Both the position numbers and the translations under genes were made by a program. Positions 6,483 to 15,163 of a stretch of 25,321 bases of DNA are shown here, in pieces; positions within the stretch are counted from its first letter, which is position 1, and the number at the start of each line of letters is the position of its first letter. Source of the DNA: an uncultured Christensenella sp. (GTDB lineage Bacteria; Bacillota; Clostridia; Christensenellales; Borkfalkiaceae); assembly GCA_910577875.1 (NCBI GenBank), contig CAJTNY010000026.1, forward strand, positions 1 to 25,321, read 5' to 3'. A model generated the notes under the pieces. That model searched no databases and was not told where the DNA came from. It was given only the letters and a program-made list of their open reading frames with translations.

Positions 6483-7109
6483 ATGGAAAAGAGAGCTTAC
6501 GAATTATGGTCACGTTTAAACAGCGAAATAAGCATACGGGTAATACCGGGACATTTTGCGACGCGTCATTCGCATATAAGTCATTGCATTGATATGACAA
6601 AAGTCAAGTCGCAGTTAAATATGGCTAAGGCGGCGGCGAAGATTCTTGCCGATAGCTTTATGGGCGTTCCGGTGGACACTATAATTACTTTGGAAAGAAC
6701 GAAGATGATAGGTTCGTTTATGGCGAATTATCTATCTCATGCGGGTATGAACGTAAATCAGAACATAGCCGTAATTACTCCCGAACTTGTAGAAGATAAA
6801 ATGCTTTTAAGAGATAATTTTCTCCCGTACGTAATGAATTGTCACGTGTTGCTTCTGACTGCTTCGGCAACTACGGGACAGACGGTTAACAGCGGAATAG
6901 AAGGCATAAAGTATTACGGAGGAACTCCTGTCGGCGCGGCGACAGTGTTCGGCGGAAAATTCGATTGTCCGGTTCCCGTGGTAAAACTTTTCGGCGTTGA
7001 AGATATACGCGATTATTCTTCCTATGCGCCGCAGGAATGCCCGCTTTGCAAAAAAGGTTTGAAAGTAGACGCTGTGGTTAATTCATACGGTTATTCGAAA
7101 TTGATATAA
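6483..7109 (+). CDS. Phosphoribosyltransferase-fold protein (orotate PRTase-like)
   Basis: A 208-residue protein that resembles clostridial proteins labelled orotate phosphoribosyltransferase. The PRPP-loop region is recognisable (CHVLLLTASATTGQT, 120-134) with the hydrophobic strand and the TTG turn, but the two acidic residues that normally precede the loop (VDD) are replaced by Thr126-Ala127. A LERTKMIGSFMANYL segment (70-84) fits the substrate region, and CPLC (186-189) near the end resembles a CxxC metal or redox site. No pyrimidine gene is nearby, so a true PyrE role is doubtful; a regulatory or salvage role is equally possible. The start follows GGGGGA. It sits 24 bases after yraN, probably in the same transcript. 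Confidence 0.7.
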   Translation: MEKRAYELWSRLNSEISIRVIPGHFATRHSHISHCIDMTKVKSQLNMAKAAAKILADSFMGVPVDTIITLERTKMIGSFMANYLSHAGMNVNQNIAVITPELVEDKMLLRDNFLPYVMNCHVLLLTASATTGQTVNSGIEGIKYYGGTPVGAATVFGGKFDCPVPVVKLFGVEDIRDYSSYAPQECPLCKKGLKVDAVVNSYGYSKLI

Positions 7110-7130
7110 AATTCAAAAGAAAAACAGATA

Positions 7131-8356
7131 ATGAAAAGCAAGATTTTAATAACTGCGCTAAGCGTTGTTTGTATCGGCGCTGCCGGTCTGGCGGGATGCA
7201 ATTTTTTCAAGCTTCGTCTTCAGATACGTCAGAGGACGGCGTTAAGTATGAACTTATAGACGATAACGGTTACCGTGTAAAGGGATTTGTTAATCCTGAC
7301 GATTCAAGAGAGTCGCCGGTAATACCAGAGAAAGTAAATGGTATACCCGTGACGGAAATCGAACGTTTTGCATTTGAAGGCAGTACTTCTTAGAAAAACA
7401 TAAGTATTCCAGAGAGCGTTTCAGACATTGACGTGGGAGCGTTTAAAGACTGTACTGCGGTTGAAAGTATTAAAATATCTTATGTAAGTAACAGAGGCAG
7501 CGGCTGGTCTTTCGGTTATCATTTCGGTGACAATGCGAACGTAGAAAACGCAGACATTGTTCCGGCTTCCTTGAAGAGCGTGTAGTTACTTTGCGAAAAG
7601 AATCTTAACGGCTATGCATTCAAGGATTGTACTTCGATAGAATCGATTATCCTTCCGGATACGCTTGTTTACGTCGGCAGATTCGCGTTTGATAACTGTA
7701 CGTCGCTGACGGAAATTGTAATACCCGACAGCGTTACACGCATAGAATATGCATTTGCCGGATGTTCCGCACTTGAAAGCATAACGCTGCCGCATATAGG
7801 AGAGTACAGAGACCCGTCTGAAAGCTCCGGTTCGCCGAGAACTTATTTTAAATACATTTTCGGCGGTACGGGAAACTTGGAAGAATTACCTGAAAGTTTA
7901 AAAACGGTAAAAGTAACCGCCGCAACCGGAATCGACGCCGAGGCGTTTAAAAATTGTTCGGATATAGAAAATATAATCTTGCCAGATACTCTTGAGGAAA
8001 TGGGCTAAATGGCGTTTTACGGTTGCACTTCGCTTAAAAGCGTCAATATTTCGGGTCTTGTAACAGAAATAAGCAAAGGAGCCTTTATCGGCTGCGAAAA
8101 TCTCAAAATAACAGTGCCTTCGGCAGTAACCGCGATTAATCGGGAAGCATTTAAAAACTGTACTAATCTTAAAATTACTTTGTCAGAAGGTTTGCTTTAT
8201 ATAGGAGGTATTGCGTTTTATAACTGTACTTATTTAAAAGATTTTATTTTCGAGGGTACACGGAAAGAATGGGAAGCAATTGAAAAAGAAAAAGGCTGGG
8301 ATAATTACGTCGGACGGGGAGAGCACACGGTTCATTGTTCTGATGATGCGGAGTAA
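7131..8356 (+). pseudogene. Degraded BspA-like leucine-rich-repeat lipoprotein gene
   Basis: The first frame encodes a lipoprotein signal peptide with lipobox LAGC (ATG 7131, cysteine at residue 23). The frame is lost at a run of six T (about 7201-7206) and continues in the -1 frame up to 8356. That frame is broken by TAG at 7391, TAG at 7583 and TAA at 8006. Pieced together it would be about 408 residues with repeated units such as YAFKDCTSIESIILPDTL and FDNCTSLTEIVIPDSV, the BspA/TpLRR pattern of surface proteins in host-associated bacteria. Three nonsense codons plus a frameshift indicate a dead gene. A seventh T would restore the first frame, so that break alone might be a sequencing artefact, but the other three are not explained that way. 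TAG ends rnhB normally, so the amber codons are not sense codons here. Confidence 0.85.
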
Positions 8357-8410
8357 TAGATTTTCGCAAAAAAAGTATTGTGAAAATTGCGATACACCCC
8401 CTAAAAAGAG

Positions 8411-8442
8411 TTGCAAAATAAAACCGGATTTGTTAATATAAT
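8411..8442 (+). promoter_or_regulatory. Promoter for rplS
   Basis: TTGCAA (8411-8416) with a 17-base spacer to TAATAT (8434-8439), overlapping an exact TATAAT (8437-8442). It lies after the dead BspA-like gene and gives rplS its own transcription start near 8449. Confidence 0.65.
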
Positions 8443-8451
8443 TCTCGACTC

Positions 8452-8489
8452 GCGGCAGTCCGCTGATATTTCAAGAAAGCCGTAATCAG
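8452..8489 (+). promoter_or_regulatory. Possible structured leader (L19-type) before rplS
   Basis: Short leader with two overlapping stems: GCGG/CCGC (8452-8455 with 8460-8463) and CTGAT/ATCAG (8463-8467 with 8485-8489), with an alternative CGGC/GCCG pairing. Firmicutes L19 leaders are known, and this one ends just before the ribosome binding site. The match to that family is inferred from place and general shape only. Confidence 0.35.
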
Positions 8490-8507
8490 TTTATGGAGGT
8501 CAAAATA

Positions 8508-8855
8508 ATGATAAAAGGTTTAGTTGAAGCCGTAGAAAAAGAGGGTATGAAAAAGGAAGTTCCCCATTTCAACGTGGGCGATACCGTTAAAGTAGGCTTC
8601 AAAGTAATCGAAGGTACGAAGGAAAGAATTCAGAATTTCGAAGGCGTTGTAATAGCGAAAAAACACGGCGGAATCAGAGAAAGCTTTACCGTTCGCAGAA
8701 TGTCTTTCGGTGTAGGAGTTGAAAGAACGTTCCCGTTACATTCTCCAAAGATTGCTTCTATAACCGTTGTAAGAAAGGGTAAGGTAAGAAGAGCTAAGCT
8801 TTACTACCTGCGCGGACTTACCGGTAAGGCTGCCAAAATCGCGGAAGTCAGATAA
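8508..8855 (+). CDS. rplS: 50S ribosomal protein L19
   Basis: A 115-residue L19, located at the 30S-50S interface. Family segments seen: PHFNVGDTVKVGFKVIEG (20-37), RIQNFEGVVIAKKHGG, the signature SFTVRRMSFGVGVERTFPLHSP, and RRAKLYYLRGLTGKAAKI near the end. The start is ATG 8508, because the upstream in-frame ATG at 8493 overlaps the GGAGGT (8495-8500) that serves as its ribosome binding site. It usually sits between trmD and rbgA; here it is about 3.8 kb downstream, bracketed by its own promoter and terminator. Confidence 0.98.
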   Translation: MIKGLVEAVEKEGMKKEVPHFNVGDTVKVGFKVIEGTKERIQNFEGVVIAKKHGGIRESFTVRRMSFGVGVERTFPLHSPKIASITVVRKGKVRRAKLYYLRGLTGKAAKIAEVR

Positions 8856-8861
8856 AATAAA

Positions 8862-8890
8862 AAAAGCTCTTGCTATGTGCAGGAGCTTTT
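8862..8890 (+). terminator. Intrinsic terminator after rplS
   Basis: AAAAGCTCTTGC pairs with GCAGGAGCTTTT around the loop TATGT, ending in a T-run within the 3' arm. It starts seven bases after the rplS stop and closes a one-gene transcript. Confidence 0.85.
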
Positions 8891-8918
8891 AAAATTTTAA
8901 GAATACTAAGGTTTAATT

Positions 8919-10436
8919 ATGCTATCTAAAATAACGAGTTTTGCGTTAAATGGGCTTGAAGGCGTGCCCGTCGACGTTGAAACGGATATAAATAAAGGAA
9001 TGGTTTCCTTCGACCTCGTAGGGCTTCCCGACACGGCGGTAAAAGAAAGCAAAGAGCGTGTTCGTTCGGCGATAAAAAACAGTGCGTTCCGCTTTCCTGT
9101 AAGTAAAATAACGATAAATCTTGCGCCTGCCGATATAAAGAAAGAGGGAGCGCTTTTCGATTTATCGCTTGCAATAAGTATTTTAAAGGCTAGCGGACAG
9201 CTTTCGGGCGAAACCGATTTCGTGTTTTTAGGCGAACTTGCACTTGACGGTTCCCTGCGCCCAGTCGCAGGGTTACTGCCGGTATTGATTTCCGCGAAGA
9301 ACAAGGGTTTCAAACGTTTTATCGTTCCTTTCGGCAATGCGAACGAGGCGAGCTATATCGAGGGAACGGAAGTTTATGCTCTTTCTTCGCTACGGGATGC
9401 GGCAGACTTTCTCAACGGAGAAAAGCAGTTCGCTGCGGTTGAGCACAGAAGTTTTAATCAGGTTCAGAGCCGACGCGCCTATAATTGCGATTTGTCGCTG
9501 GTGCGCGGGCAGAAAGTTGCAAAGCGCGCTTTGGAGATTGCTGTTGCGGGCGGCCACAATATTTTGTTTTCGGGACCTCCTGGCACGGGCAAAACTATGC
9601 TTGCCCGCTGTATTCCGACTATTATGCCCGACTTGACTTTCGACGAGGCTCTCGAAGTTACGAAAATACACTCCGTTTCAGGCGAGTTGTCAGAGGACGG
9701 AATAGTTTCTCTGCGCCCTTTCCGCACTCCGCATCATACTGCGTCGACGGTTTCGCTTTGCGGCGGCGGTAATACGAGAATACGCGCCGGCGAAATTTCG
9801 AAAGCGCATAAAGGCGTGCTGTACCTGGACGAGCTTCCCGAGTACAACCGTCATACGCTCGAATCTCTGCGCCAGCCACTTGAAGACAAAGTGATTACGG
9901 TAACGCGTGCAGGAGGGGCCGTAACTTTCCCTGCGGATTTTATTCTGTGCGCGAGTATGAATCCTTGCCCTTGCGGGAACAGCGGTTCCCAAACTTCGGA
10001 GTGTACCTGTACTCCCGCGCAGATACGAAATTACAGGAGTAAAATTTCGGGTCCGCTTCTTGACAGAATAGATTTGCAGGTGGAAGTGGACGGTGTAAAA
10101 TACGATGATTTGGCATCAGATACCGTCGAGGAAAACAGTGCTTCCGTAAAAGAGCGGGTTGAGCGCGCACGTGCGATTCAGCGCGAAAGATTTGCGGACG
10201 AGGATATGTCCGTCAACGCGAATATGGGCGAAAGGCAGATAAAAAAATATTGCCGTCTTTCGTATCAGAGCGAAGAGATTTTAAAAAACGCGTTCAATTC
10301 TCTTCATCTTTCCGCGCGCGGACGGTCCAGGATAATAAAGGTTGCTCGTACCATTGCCGATTTGGACTATTCCGAGGAAATAAAACCCGAGCATATTCTC
10401 GAAGCGGTTTCATACAGAAACTTGGATTTTAAATGA
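8919..10436 (+). CDS. comM: ComM/YifB-family Mg-chelatase-like AAA+ ATPase
   Basis: A 505-residue AAA+ protein. In Gram-negative transformation ComM is a hexameric helicase that extends branch migration of incoming DNA; the Firmicutes homologue (YifB) is less studied. Domains: an N-terminal Lon-like domain (1-175) with GLPDTAVKESKERVRSAI, the AAA+ module with Walker A GPPGTGKT (219-226), RTPHHTAS (about 268-275), the Walker B region VLYLDELPEY, a cysteine cluster in MNPCPCGNSGSQTSECTC, then RIDLQVEV and a C-terminal lid with LSARGRSRIIKVARTIADL. AAGG precedes the ATG. It is followed by dprA at one base, so the two DNA-uptake genes are coupled. Confidence 0.95.
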   Translation: MLSKITSFALNGLEGVPVDVETDINKGMVSFDLVGLPDTAVKESKERVRSAIKNSAFRFPVSKITINLAPADIKKEGALFDLSLAISILKASGQLSGETDFVFLGELALDGSLRPVAGLLPVLISAKNKGFKRFIVPFGNANEASYIEGTEVYALSSLRDAADFLNGEKQFAAVEHRSFNQVQSRRAYNCDLSLVRGQKVAKRALEIAVAGGHNILFSGPPGTGKTMLARCIPTIMPDLTFDEALEVTKIHSVSGELSEDGIVSLRPFRTPHHTASTVSLCGGGNTRIRAGEISKAHKGVLYLDELPEYNRHTLESLRQPLEDKVITVTRAGGAVTFPADFILCASMNPCPCGNSGSQTSECTCTPAQIRNYRSKISGPLLDRIDLQVEVDGVKYDDLASDTVEENSASVKERVERARAIQRERFADEDMSVNANMGERQIKKYCRLSYQSEEILKNAFNSLHLSARGRSRIIKVARTIADLDYSEEIKPEHILEAVSYRNLDFK

Positions 10437-10437
10437 T

Positions 10438-11508
10438 ATGTATACAAACGAAGAAATAAATCTGATAACTCTTTCGAGTTTTTCCCTGCCTTACGAAATT
10501 AACAAAAAATTGCTTTCGGAATTCAGTTCGGCGAACCCTGATTTTAAAAAGTACGAAAGTTTCCTGATTAAAACATTTTCGCAGGGAGTATATAATAAAG
10601 TGACGGGCGATTACTGCGAACCTTCTTACCGGGTTAAGATATTACGTGAGTTAGAGAAAAAGGGAATAAATTGCGTCACTTATTTTTCGGAAGAATATCC
10701 CGAAACACTGAGAAATATAAAAGATTCTCCCGTCGTTTTATACTGTAAAGGCGATATCTCGTTATTAAAAAGCAGGTGCTTTTCAATAGTCGGTTCGCGC
10801 AGAACTCTGCCCAAAATACTTAATTCCTGCAAAAAGATTTCAGGCGAACTTTCGCAGGAGTTTACGATAGTGACGGGGCTAGCGGAAGGCGCGGACAGCA
10901 AAGCGATCGAGGGTGCGCTTGAAAACGGCGGCAAAGTTATTTCCGTTCTGGCAAACGGATTGGACCATATATATCCCGCGTGCAATGCTGGTTTGCTAAG
11001 AAAAGTTGCGCAAAGCGGGCTTGTCGTAACGGAGCATCTCCCGCAGGAAAAGCCGAGGCCGTATTATTTCCCTATCCGTAACCGTATAATAGCGGGTCTT
11101 TCTGTCGGAACGCTTGTCGTATCCGCTGGTGCTAAAAGCGGAGCGGCTATTACCGCCGATTATGCGAACGATTACGGCAGAGATGTATTTGCATTTCCTT
11201 ATTGCACCGACGTGAGTTCTGGCGAGGGTTGCAACGAACTTATAAAAAACGGAGCCTCTCTTACAAGAAATGTACTTGACATTTTCGCCGAGTATGGGTT
11301 AGACTTGAAAGGACGCAAAAAAATCGAACTTACCGAATCGGAAAAAATCGTTTACGAACTGATAAAAAAATCGGGCGAAGCTTTTTTACCCGAAATTACA
11401 AATAAACTTAATAAATCCGTTGCGGAAATTATGCCCGTTATAATGTCGCTCACCATAAAAGGTCTTGTGGCCGGTATCGGCGGAAACAGATATTCCGTAA
11501 TACAATAA
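10438..11508 (+). CDS. dprA: DNA processing protein DprA (Smf)
   Basis: A 356-residue DprA that loads RecA on incoming single-stranded DNA during transformation. A SAM-like N-terminal region (1-80) leads into the extended Rossmann fold with SIVGSRRTL (GSR at 119-121), FTIVTGLAEGADSKAIEGAL, VLANGLDHIYPA, and FPIRNRIIAGLS (about 216-227), which are the DNA-binding and dimer elements. A winged-helix C-terminal domain (about 300-356) carries SEKIVYELIKKSGEAFLPEI. No ribosome binding site is visible; the ATG is one base past the comM stop, so it is translationally coupled. It sits before topA as in many Firmicutes. Confidence 0.95.
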   Translation: MYTNEEINLITLSSFSLPYEINKKLLSEFSSANPDFKKYESFLIKTFSQGVYNKVTGDYCEPSYRVKILRELEKKGINCVTYFSEEYPETLRNIKDSPVVLYCKGDISLLKSRCFSIVGSRRTLPKILNSCKKISGELSQEFTIVTGLAEGADSKAIEGALENGGKVISVLANGLDHIYPACNAGLLRKVAQSGLVVTEHLPQEKPRPYYFPIRNRIIAGLSVGTLVVSAGAKSGAAITADYANDYGRDVFAFPYCTDVSSGEGCNELIKNGASLTRNVLDIFAEYGLDLKGRKKIELTESEKIVYELIKKSGEAFLPEITNKLNKSVAEIMPVIMSLTIKGLVAGIGGNRYSVIQ

Positions 11509-11531
11509 AAGAAATAGAAGAGGCTTTGAAT

Positions 11532-13856
11532 ATGGATTTGATAATAGTAGAATCGCCGTCAAAGGCAAAAACCATTTCAAAATATTTAAAGGGCAAGTAT
11601 AAAGTCGACGCGTCGGGCGGACACGTAAGGGACTTACCCGAAAAGACGTTAGGCGTAAGAGTATCGGCTAACTTCGAACCGAAGTATGAAATTACTCCCA
11701 GCAAAAAAGAAGTCATAAAACGTCTTACAGCCGAAGCGCAGAAAGCCGACAGAGTATATCTCGCAACCGACCCCGACCGCGAAGGCGAAGCTATAAGTTG
11801 GCATTTGCAGACGGTTTTAGGTCTTGACGAGAACGGCGAGAACCGTATCGAATTCAACGAGATTTCTCCGTCCGCCGTTAAAAATGCTTTGGAAAAACCC
11901 AGAAAGATTAATTATAATCTCGTCGACGCGCAGCAGGCGCGCAGAGTTTTGGACAGACTCGTGGGTTATAAACTTTCGCCGCTTCTGAATAACCGTATCC
12001 AGAACGGACTTTCTGCGGGCAGAGTTCAGTCCGTGGCGCTTAGGCTTATAGTAGACAGAGAACGCGAAATTCAGGCGTTTGTTCCCGACGAGTATTGGAA
12101 TTTCAACGCGATTTTGCAAGACGAAGGGAGAAAATATTCTCCTTTCAAAGCTACTTATCAATGCAAGAAGAACGGCGAAAGCATCGGTAAAGACTTTGCG
12201 GATAAAGTTGAAGATGAAGTCAGGAAGAGCCCTTTTACCGTGACTAAGGTAAAGAAGGGGATTACCAAACAGCATGCGCCTGCGCCGTTTACGACCTCTT
12301 CGCTTCAACAGGATGCGTCTAATAAATTCGGTATGACTTCGCCTGAAACTATGCTCGTTGCTCAGCATCTTTACGAAGGTATGGATGTCGGCGGCGACCA
12401 TATAGCTCTTATCACTTATATCAGAACAGATTCCGTGCGCATTTCAAAGGACGCTCAGGACAACGCGCTTAAATTCATTTCCGAAGAATACGGCAATGAA
12501 TATGTGCCGGAGAAGCCCAATTTTTATGCAACTAAGAAAGGAGCGCAGGACGCTCACGAAGCAATAAGACCTATTAATCTCGCGGTTACTCCCGCAAGCG
12601 TAAAAGGTTCGCTCGATAAAAAACATTACAACGTTTACAAACTCATTTACGACAGATTCGTTGCATCGCAGATGGCGGACGCTCAGTATAATTCGATGCA
12701 GGTTGAAGCCGATTCGGCTGGATATATATTCAAGGCAAGCGGAAAAGCAATGCTTTTTGCGGGTTATACCGCGGCTTATCAGGAAGCAGGGAAAGCAGAC
12801 GAGGAAGAAATATCTTCCAAACTTCTTCCTCCCGTGGAAGAGGGCGACGGGCTCATTTTAAACGAACTTTTGAAAGAACAGAAATTCACGCGCCCGCCCC
12901 AGCGCTTTACCGACGCTTCGCTTGTAAAGGCAATGGAAGAAAAGGGTATCGGCAGACCGTCCACGTATGCTTCGATAATATCCGTGCTTACGAAACGCCA
13001 CTACGTCGAGAAAGACGGAAAACATATGATTCCCACGGACGTTGCTTATAAGATTACGGATATGCTTGTCAAATACTTTACGGATATAATGGACGTCGGA
13101 TTTACCGCGCATATGGAGGACGATCTCGATAAGATAGAAGAGGGCGGTTGCGACTGGCACAAAATAATTGCCGATTTCTATCCCGGCTTTTCCGAAAAAC
13201 TTAAAACCGCGTCTACCGACGGCGACGAGCCTACCGATATTAAGTGCGAAAAGTGCGGAAACAATATGATACGCAGAATGGGTAAATACGGCAAGTATCT
13301 TGCCTGTTCCAACTATCCCGCATGTTCGAACATAGTCAGTGAAAGCGAAACCGAGGTTTCGGAAATGCGCTGTCCCAAATGCGGCGCGAATATGATTGTT
13401 AAAAGCGGGAAATTCGGGAAATTCCTTGCCTGCCCTAATTATCCGGAGTGTTCTTCGATACTTCCGGTCGACGCAAAGATGACACAGGAAAAATGTTCGG
13501 AATGTGAATCGTTTATGCTTATGAAAAAGGGCAGGTACGGCAACTTCTTAGAATGTCCCAAATGCGGTTCGAAGCGTCCGTACGCAGACCCCGAGAACGG
13601 TCAGGGCGCAGAAAAGAACGAGGGCATTTGCCCCGATTGCCGAAGACCTATGCGTCGTATGCGTTCAAAAACGGGCAAGATATATTACGGCTGTACAGGT
13701 TATCCCGACTGCAAGTTTTTAAGCTGGGATATTCCTACGGGAGACAAGTGTCCCGTTTGCGGAAAGTTTTTGATTAAGCGCGGAAACAAAATCAAATGTT
13801 CTGAAAAGAACTGTAATTATTCTGTGGATTTACCCGAAACGGAATATGAAAATTAA
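11532..13856 (+). CDS. topA: DNA topoisomerase I
   Basis: A 774-residue type IA topoisomerase that relaxes negative supercoils. The Toprim domain opens with IIVESPSKAKT (4-14) and has DPDREGE (80-86). The catalytic tyrosine is Tyr296 in ITYIRTDS. QNGLSAGRVQSVALRLIVDRE (157 onward) is the conserved gate segment. The C-terminus carries a series of four-cysteine zinc ribbons (CEKC, CPKC, CSEC, CPDC, CPVC), more than the three or four of many Firmicutes. The start is ATG 11532, since GAGG lies eight bases upstream; an in-frame TTG two codons earlier has poorer spacing. It overlaps trmFO by eleven bases. Confidence 0.97.
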   Translation: MDLIIVESPSKAKTISKYLKGKYKVDASGGHVRDLPEKTLGVRVSANFEPKYEITPSKKEVIKRLTAEAQKADRVYLATDPDREGEAISWHLQTVLGLDENGENRIEFNEISPSAVKNALEKPRKINYNLVDAQQARRVLDRLVGYKLSPLLNNRIQNGLSAGRVQSVALRLIVDREREIQAFVPDEYWNFNAILQDEGRKYSPFKATYQCKKNGESIGKDFADKVEDEVRKSPFTVTKVKKGITKQHAPAPFTTSSLQQDASNKFGMTSPETMLVAQHLYEGMDVGGDHIALITYIRTDSVRISKDAQDNALKFISEEYGNEYVPEKPNFYATKKGAQDAHEAIRPINLAVTPASVKGSLDKKHYNVYKLIYDRFVASQMADAQYNSMQVEADSAGYIFKASGKAMLFAGYTAAYQEAGKADEEEISSKLLPPVEEGDGLILNELLKEQKFTRPPQRFTDASLVKAMEEKGIGRPSTYASIISVLTKRHYVEKDGKHMIPTDVAYKITDMLVKYFTDIMDVGFTAHMEDDLDKIEEGGCDWHKIIADFYPGFSEKLKTASTDGDEPTDIKCEKCGNNMIRRMGKYGKYLACSNYPACSNIVSESETEVSEMRCPKCGANMIVKSGKFGKFLACPNYPECSSILPVDAKMTQEKCSECESFMLMKKGRYGNFLECPKCGSKRPYADPENGQGAEKNEGICPDCRRPMRRMRSKTGKIYYGCTGYPDCKFLSWDIPTGDKCPVCGKFLIKRGNKIKCSEKNCNYSVDLPETEYEN

Positions 13857-15144
13857 GATAATCGGTGCGGGGCTCGCAGGCTGCGAAGCGGCTGTATTCC
13901 TTTCGGAACACGGTGTAAAGGTCGAGTTGTACGATATAAAACCCAAGTCGCTTACTCCTGCGCATAAAGATAAAAATTTCGGCGAACTCGTTTGTTCGAA
14001 CTCGCTTAAAGGCAAAGATGCATATTCGAATGCTTGCGGACTTTTAAAGGAAGAAATGCGCGTTATAGGTTCTCTTATGCTCGAGGCGGCGGAGAAAACA
14101 AGCGTGCCCGCTGGCGGTGCGCTTGCGGTCGAAAGAGAAGCTTTTTCCGAGTATATTACCGAACGGATTAAAAGCGATTCAAATATTACCGTCGTATGCG
14201 AAGAGGTAAAAAAAGTTCCCGAAGAATGGAGCATAGTAGCCACGGGACCTTTGACCACGGATACTCTTTCCGGGAATATTCGCGATATATGCGGGGGGCA
14301 ACTGTATTTTTACGATGCTTCGGCTCCGATAATTACGCGTGAAAGTCTGGATTTCGGCGAATGTTTTTACGGTGACAGATACGGTAGAGGAGGAGACGAT
14401 TACATTAACTGTCCGCTGAATAAAGAGCAGTACGAAAATTTCGTTGATGCGCTAATATGCGCCGATAAAGTTATTTTACACGATTTTGAAAAGAGAGATA
14501 TTTTCGAAGGGTGTATGCCCGTCGAAGTTCTGGCGGGCAGGGGTAAAGACAGCCTAAGGTTCGCAATGCTCAAACCCGTCGGACTGAAAGACGGGCAGGG
14601 CAACAAGTATTACGCCGTGTTGCAGCTTAGAAAAGAGAATGCTGAGGGAACATCTTACAATTTAGTCGGCTGCCAGACGAATCTTAAATTCGGAGAACAG
14701 AAGAGAGTTTTCTCTATGATACCGGCATTGAAGAACGCGGAATTTTTACGTTATGGAGTGATGCACAGAAACACGTTCATAAATTCTCCCTCTTGTCTTA
14801 ATTCCGATTTTTCGCTTAAAAACAAACCCTCAGTTTTTTTTGCAGGTCAGATAACGGGGGTTGAGGGCTATGTCGAATCGGCGGCGAGCGGGCTTCTTGC
14901 GGCGGTGCATCTGTATACGAAGCTTAACGGAAAGAAACCCGTAATTCCCGACTGCACCACCGTTTTAGGCGCGTTGTCGGCGCATATATCCAATGCAACG
15001 CAAAATTTCCAGCCTATGAATGCGAATTTCGGAATACTCGCTCCGCTGGAAAAACACATACGCGATAAAAAACAGCGGTATTGCGCGCTTGCGGAAAGGG
15101 CAATTGAAAATATTAAGATTTATAAAGCCGAAAGCGGTTTATAA
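13846..15144 (+). CDS. trmFO: Methylenetetrahydrofolate-tRNA (uracil-5-)-methyltransferase TrmFO
   Basis: A 432-residue folate- and FAD-dependent enzyme making m5U54 (ribothymidine) in the T-loop of tRNA, the route used by most Firmicutes instead of TrmA. The N-terminal FAD-binding GAGLAGCEAA (7-16) is followed by LVCSNSLKG and SVPAGGALAVERE, and later MPVEVLAGRGKDSLRFA, KPVGLKDGQGNKYYAVLQLR and FAGQITGVEGYVESAASGLL. The start lies eleven bases inside topA. xerC (codV) normally follows in B. subtilis; here hslV comes next after 19 bases. Confidence 0.97.
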   Translation: MKIKIIGAGLAGCEAAVFLSEHGVKVELYDIKPKSLTPAHKDKNFGELVCSNSLKGKDAYSNACGLLKEEMRVIGSLMLEAAEKTSVPAGGALAVEREAFSEYITERIKSDSNITVVCEEVKKVPEEWSIVATGPLTTDTLSGNIRDICGGQLYFYDASAPIITRESLDFGECFYGDRYGRGGDDYINCPLNKEQYENFVDALICADKVILHDFEKRDIFEGCMPVEVLAGRGKDSLRFAMLKPVGLKDGQGNKYYAVLQLRKENAEGTSYNLVGCQTNLKFGEQKRVFSMIPALKNAEFLRYGVMHRNTFINSPSCLNSDFSLKNKPSVFFAGQITGVEGYVESAASGLLAAVHLYTKLNGKKPVIPDCTTVLGALSAHISNATQNFQPMNANFGILAPLEKHIRDKKQRYCALAERAIENIKIYKAESGL

Positions 15145-15163
15145 ATATAAAAAGGAGATAATT

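Noticed and set aside
7391..8008. Reassigned stop codons in the BspA-like gene
   Set aside because: rnhB and the TIR-like gene end normally in TAG, most other genes end in TAA or TGA, and the gene also has a frameshift, so decay is simpler.
8364..8392. TCGCAA/TTGCGA inverted repeat after the BspA-like remnant
   Set aside because: Six-base arms with a 17-base loop and no T-run on the plus strand; likely incidental or a remnant.
11817..12401. Long minus-strand open frame inside topA
   Set aside because: No ribosome binding site or family match; topA on the other strand is certain and such shadow frames are common in this codon usage.
15020..15163. Open frame extending HslV upstream by 48 codons
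   Set aside because: It lies in the end of trmFO in another frame, and AAGGAG plus the family N-terminus mark ATG 15164.
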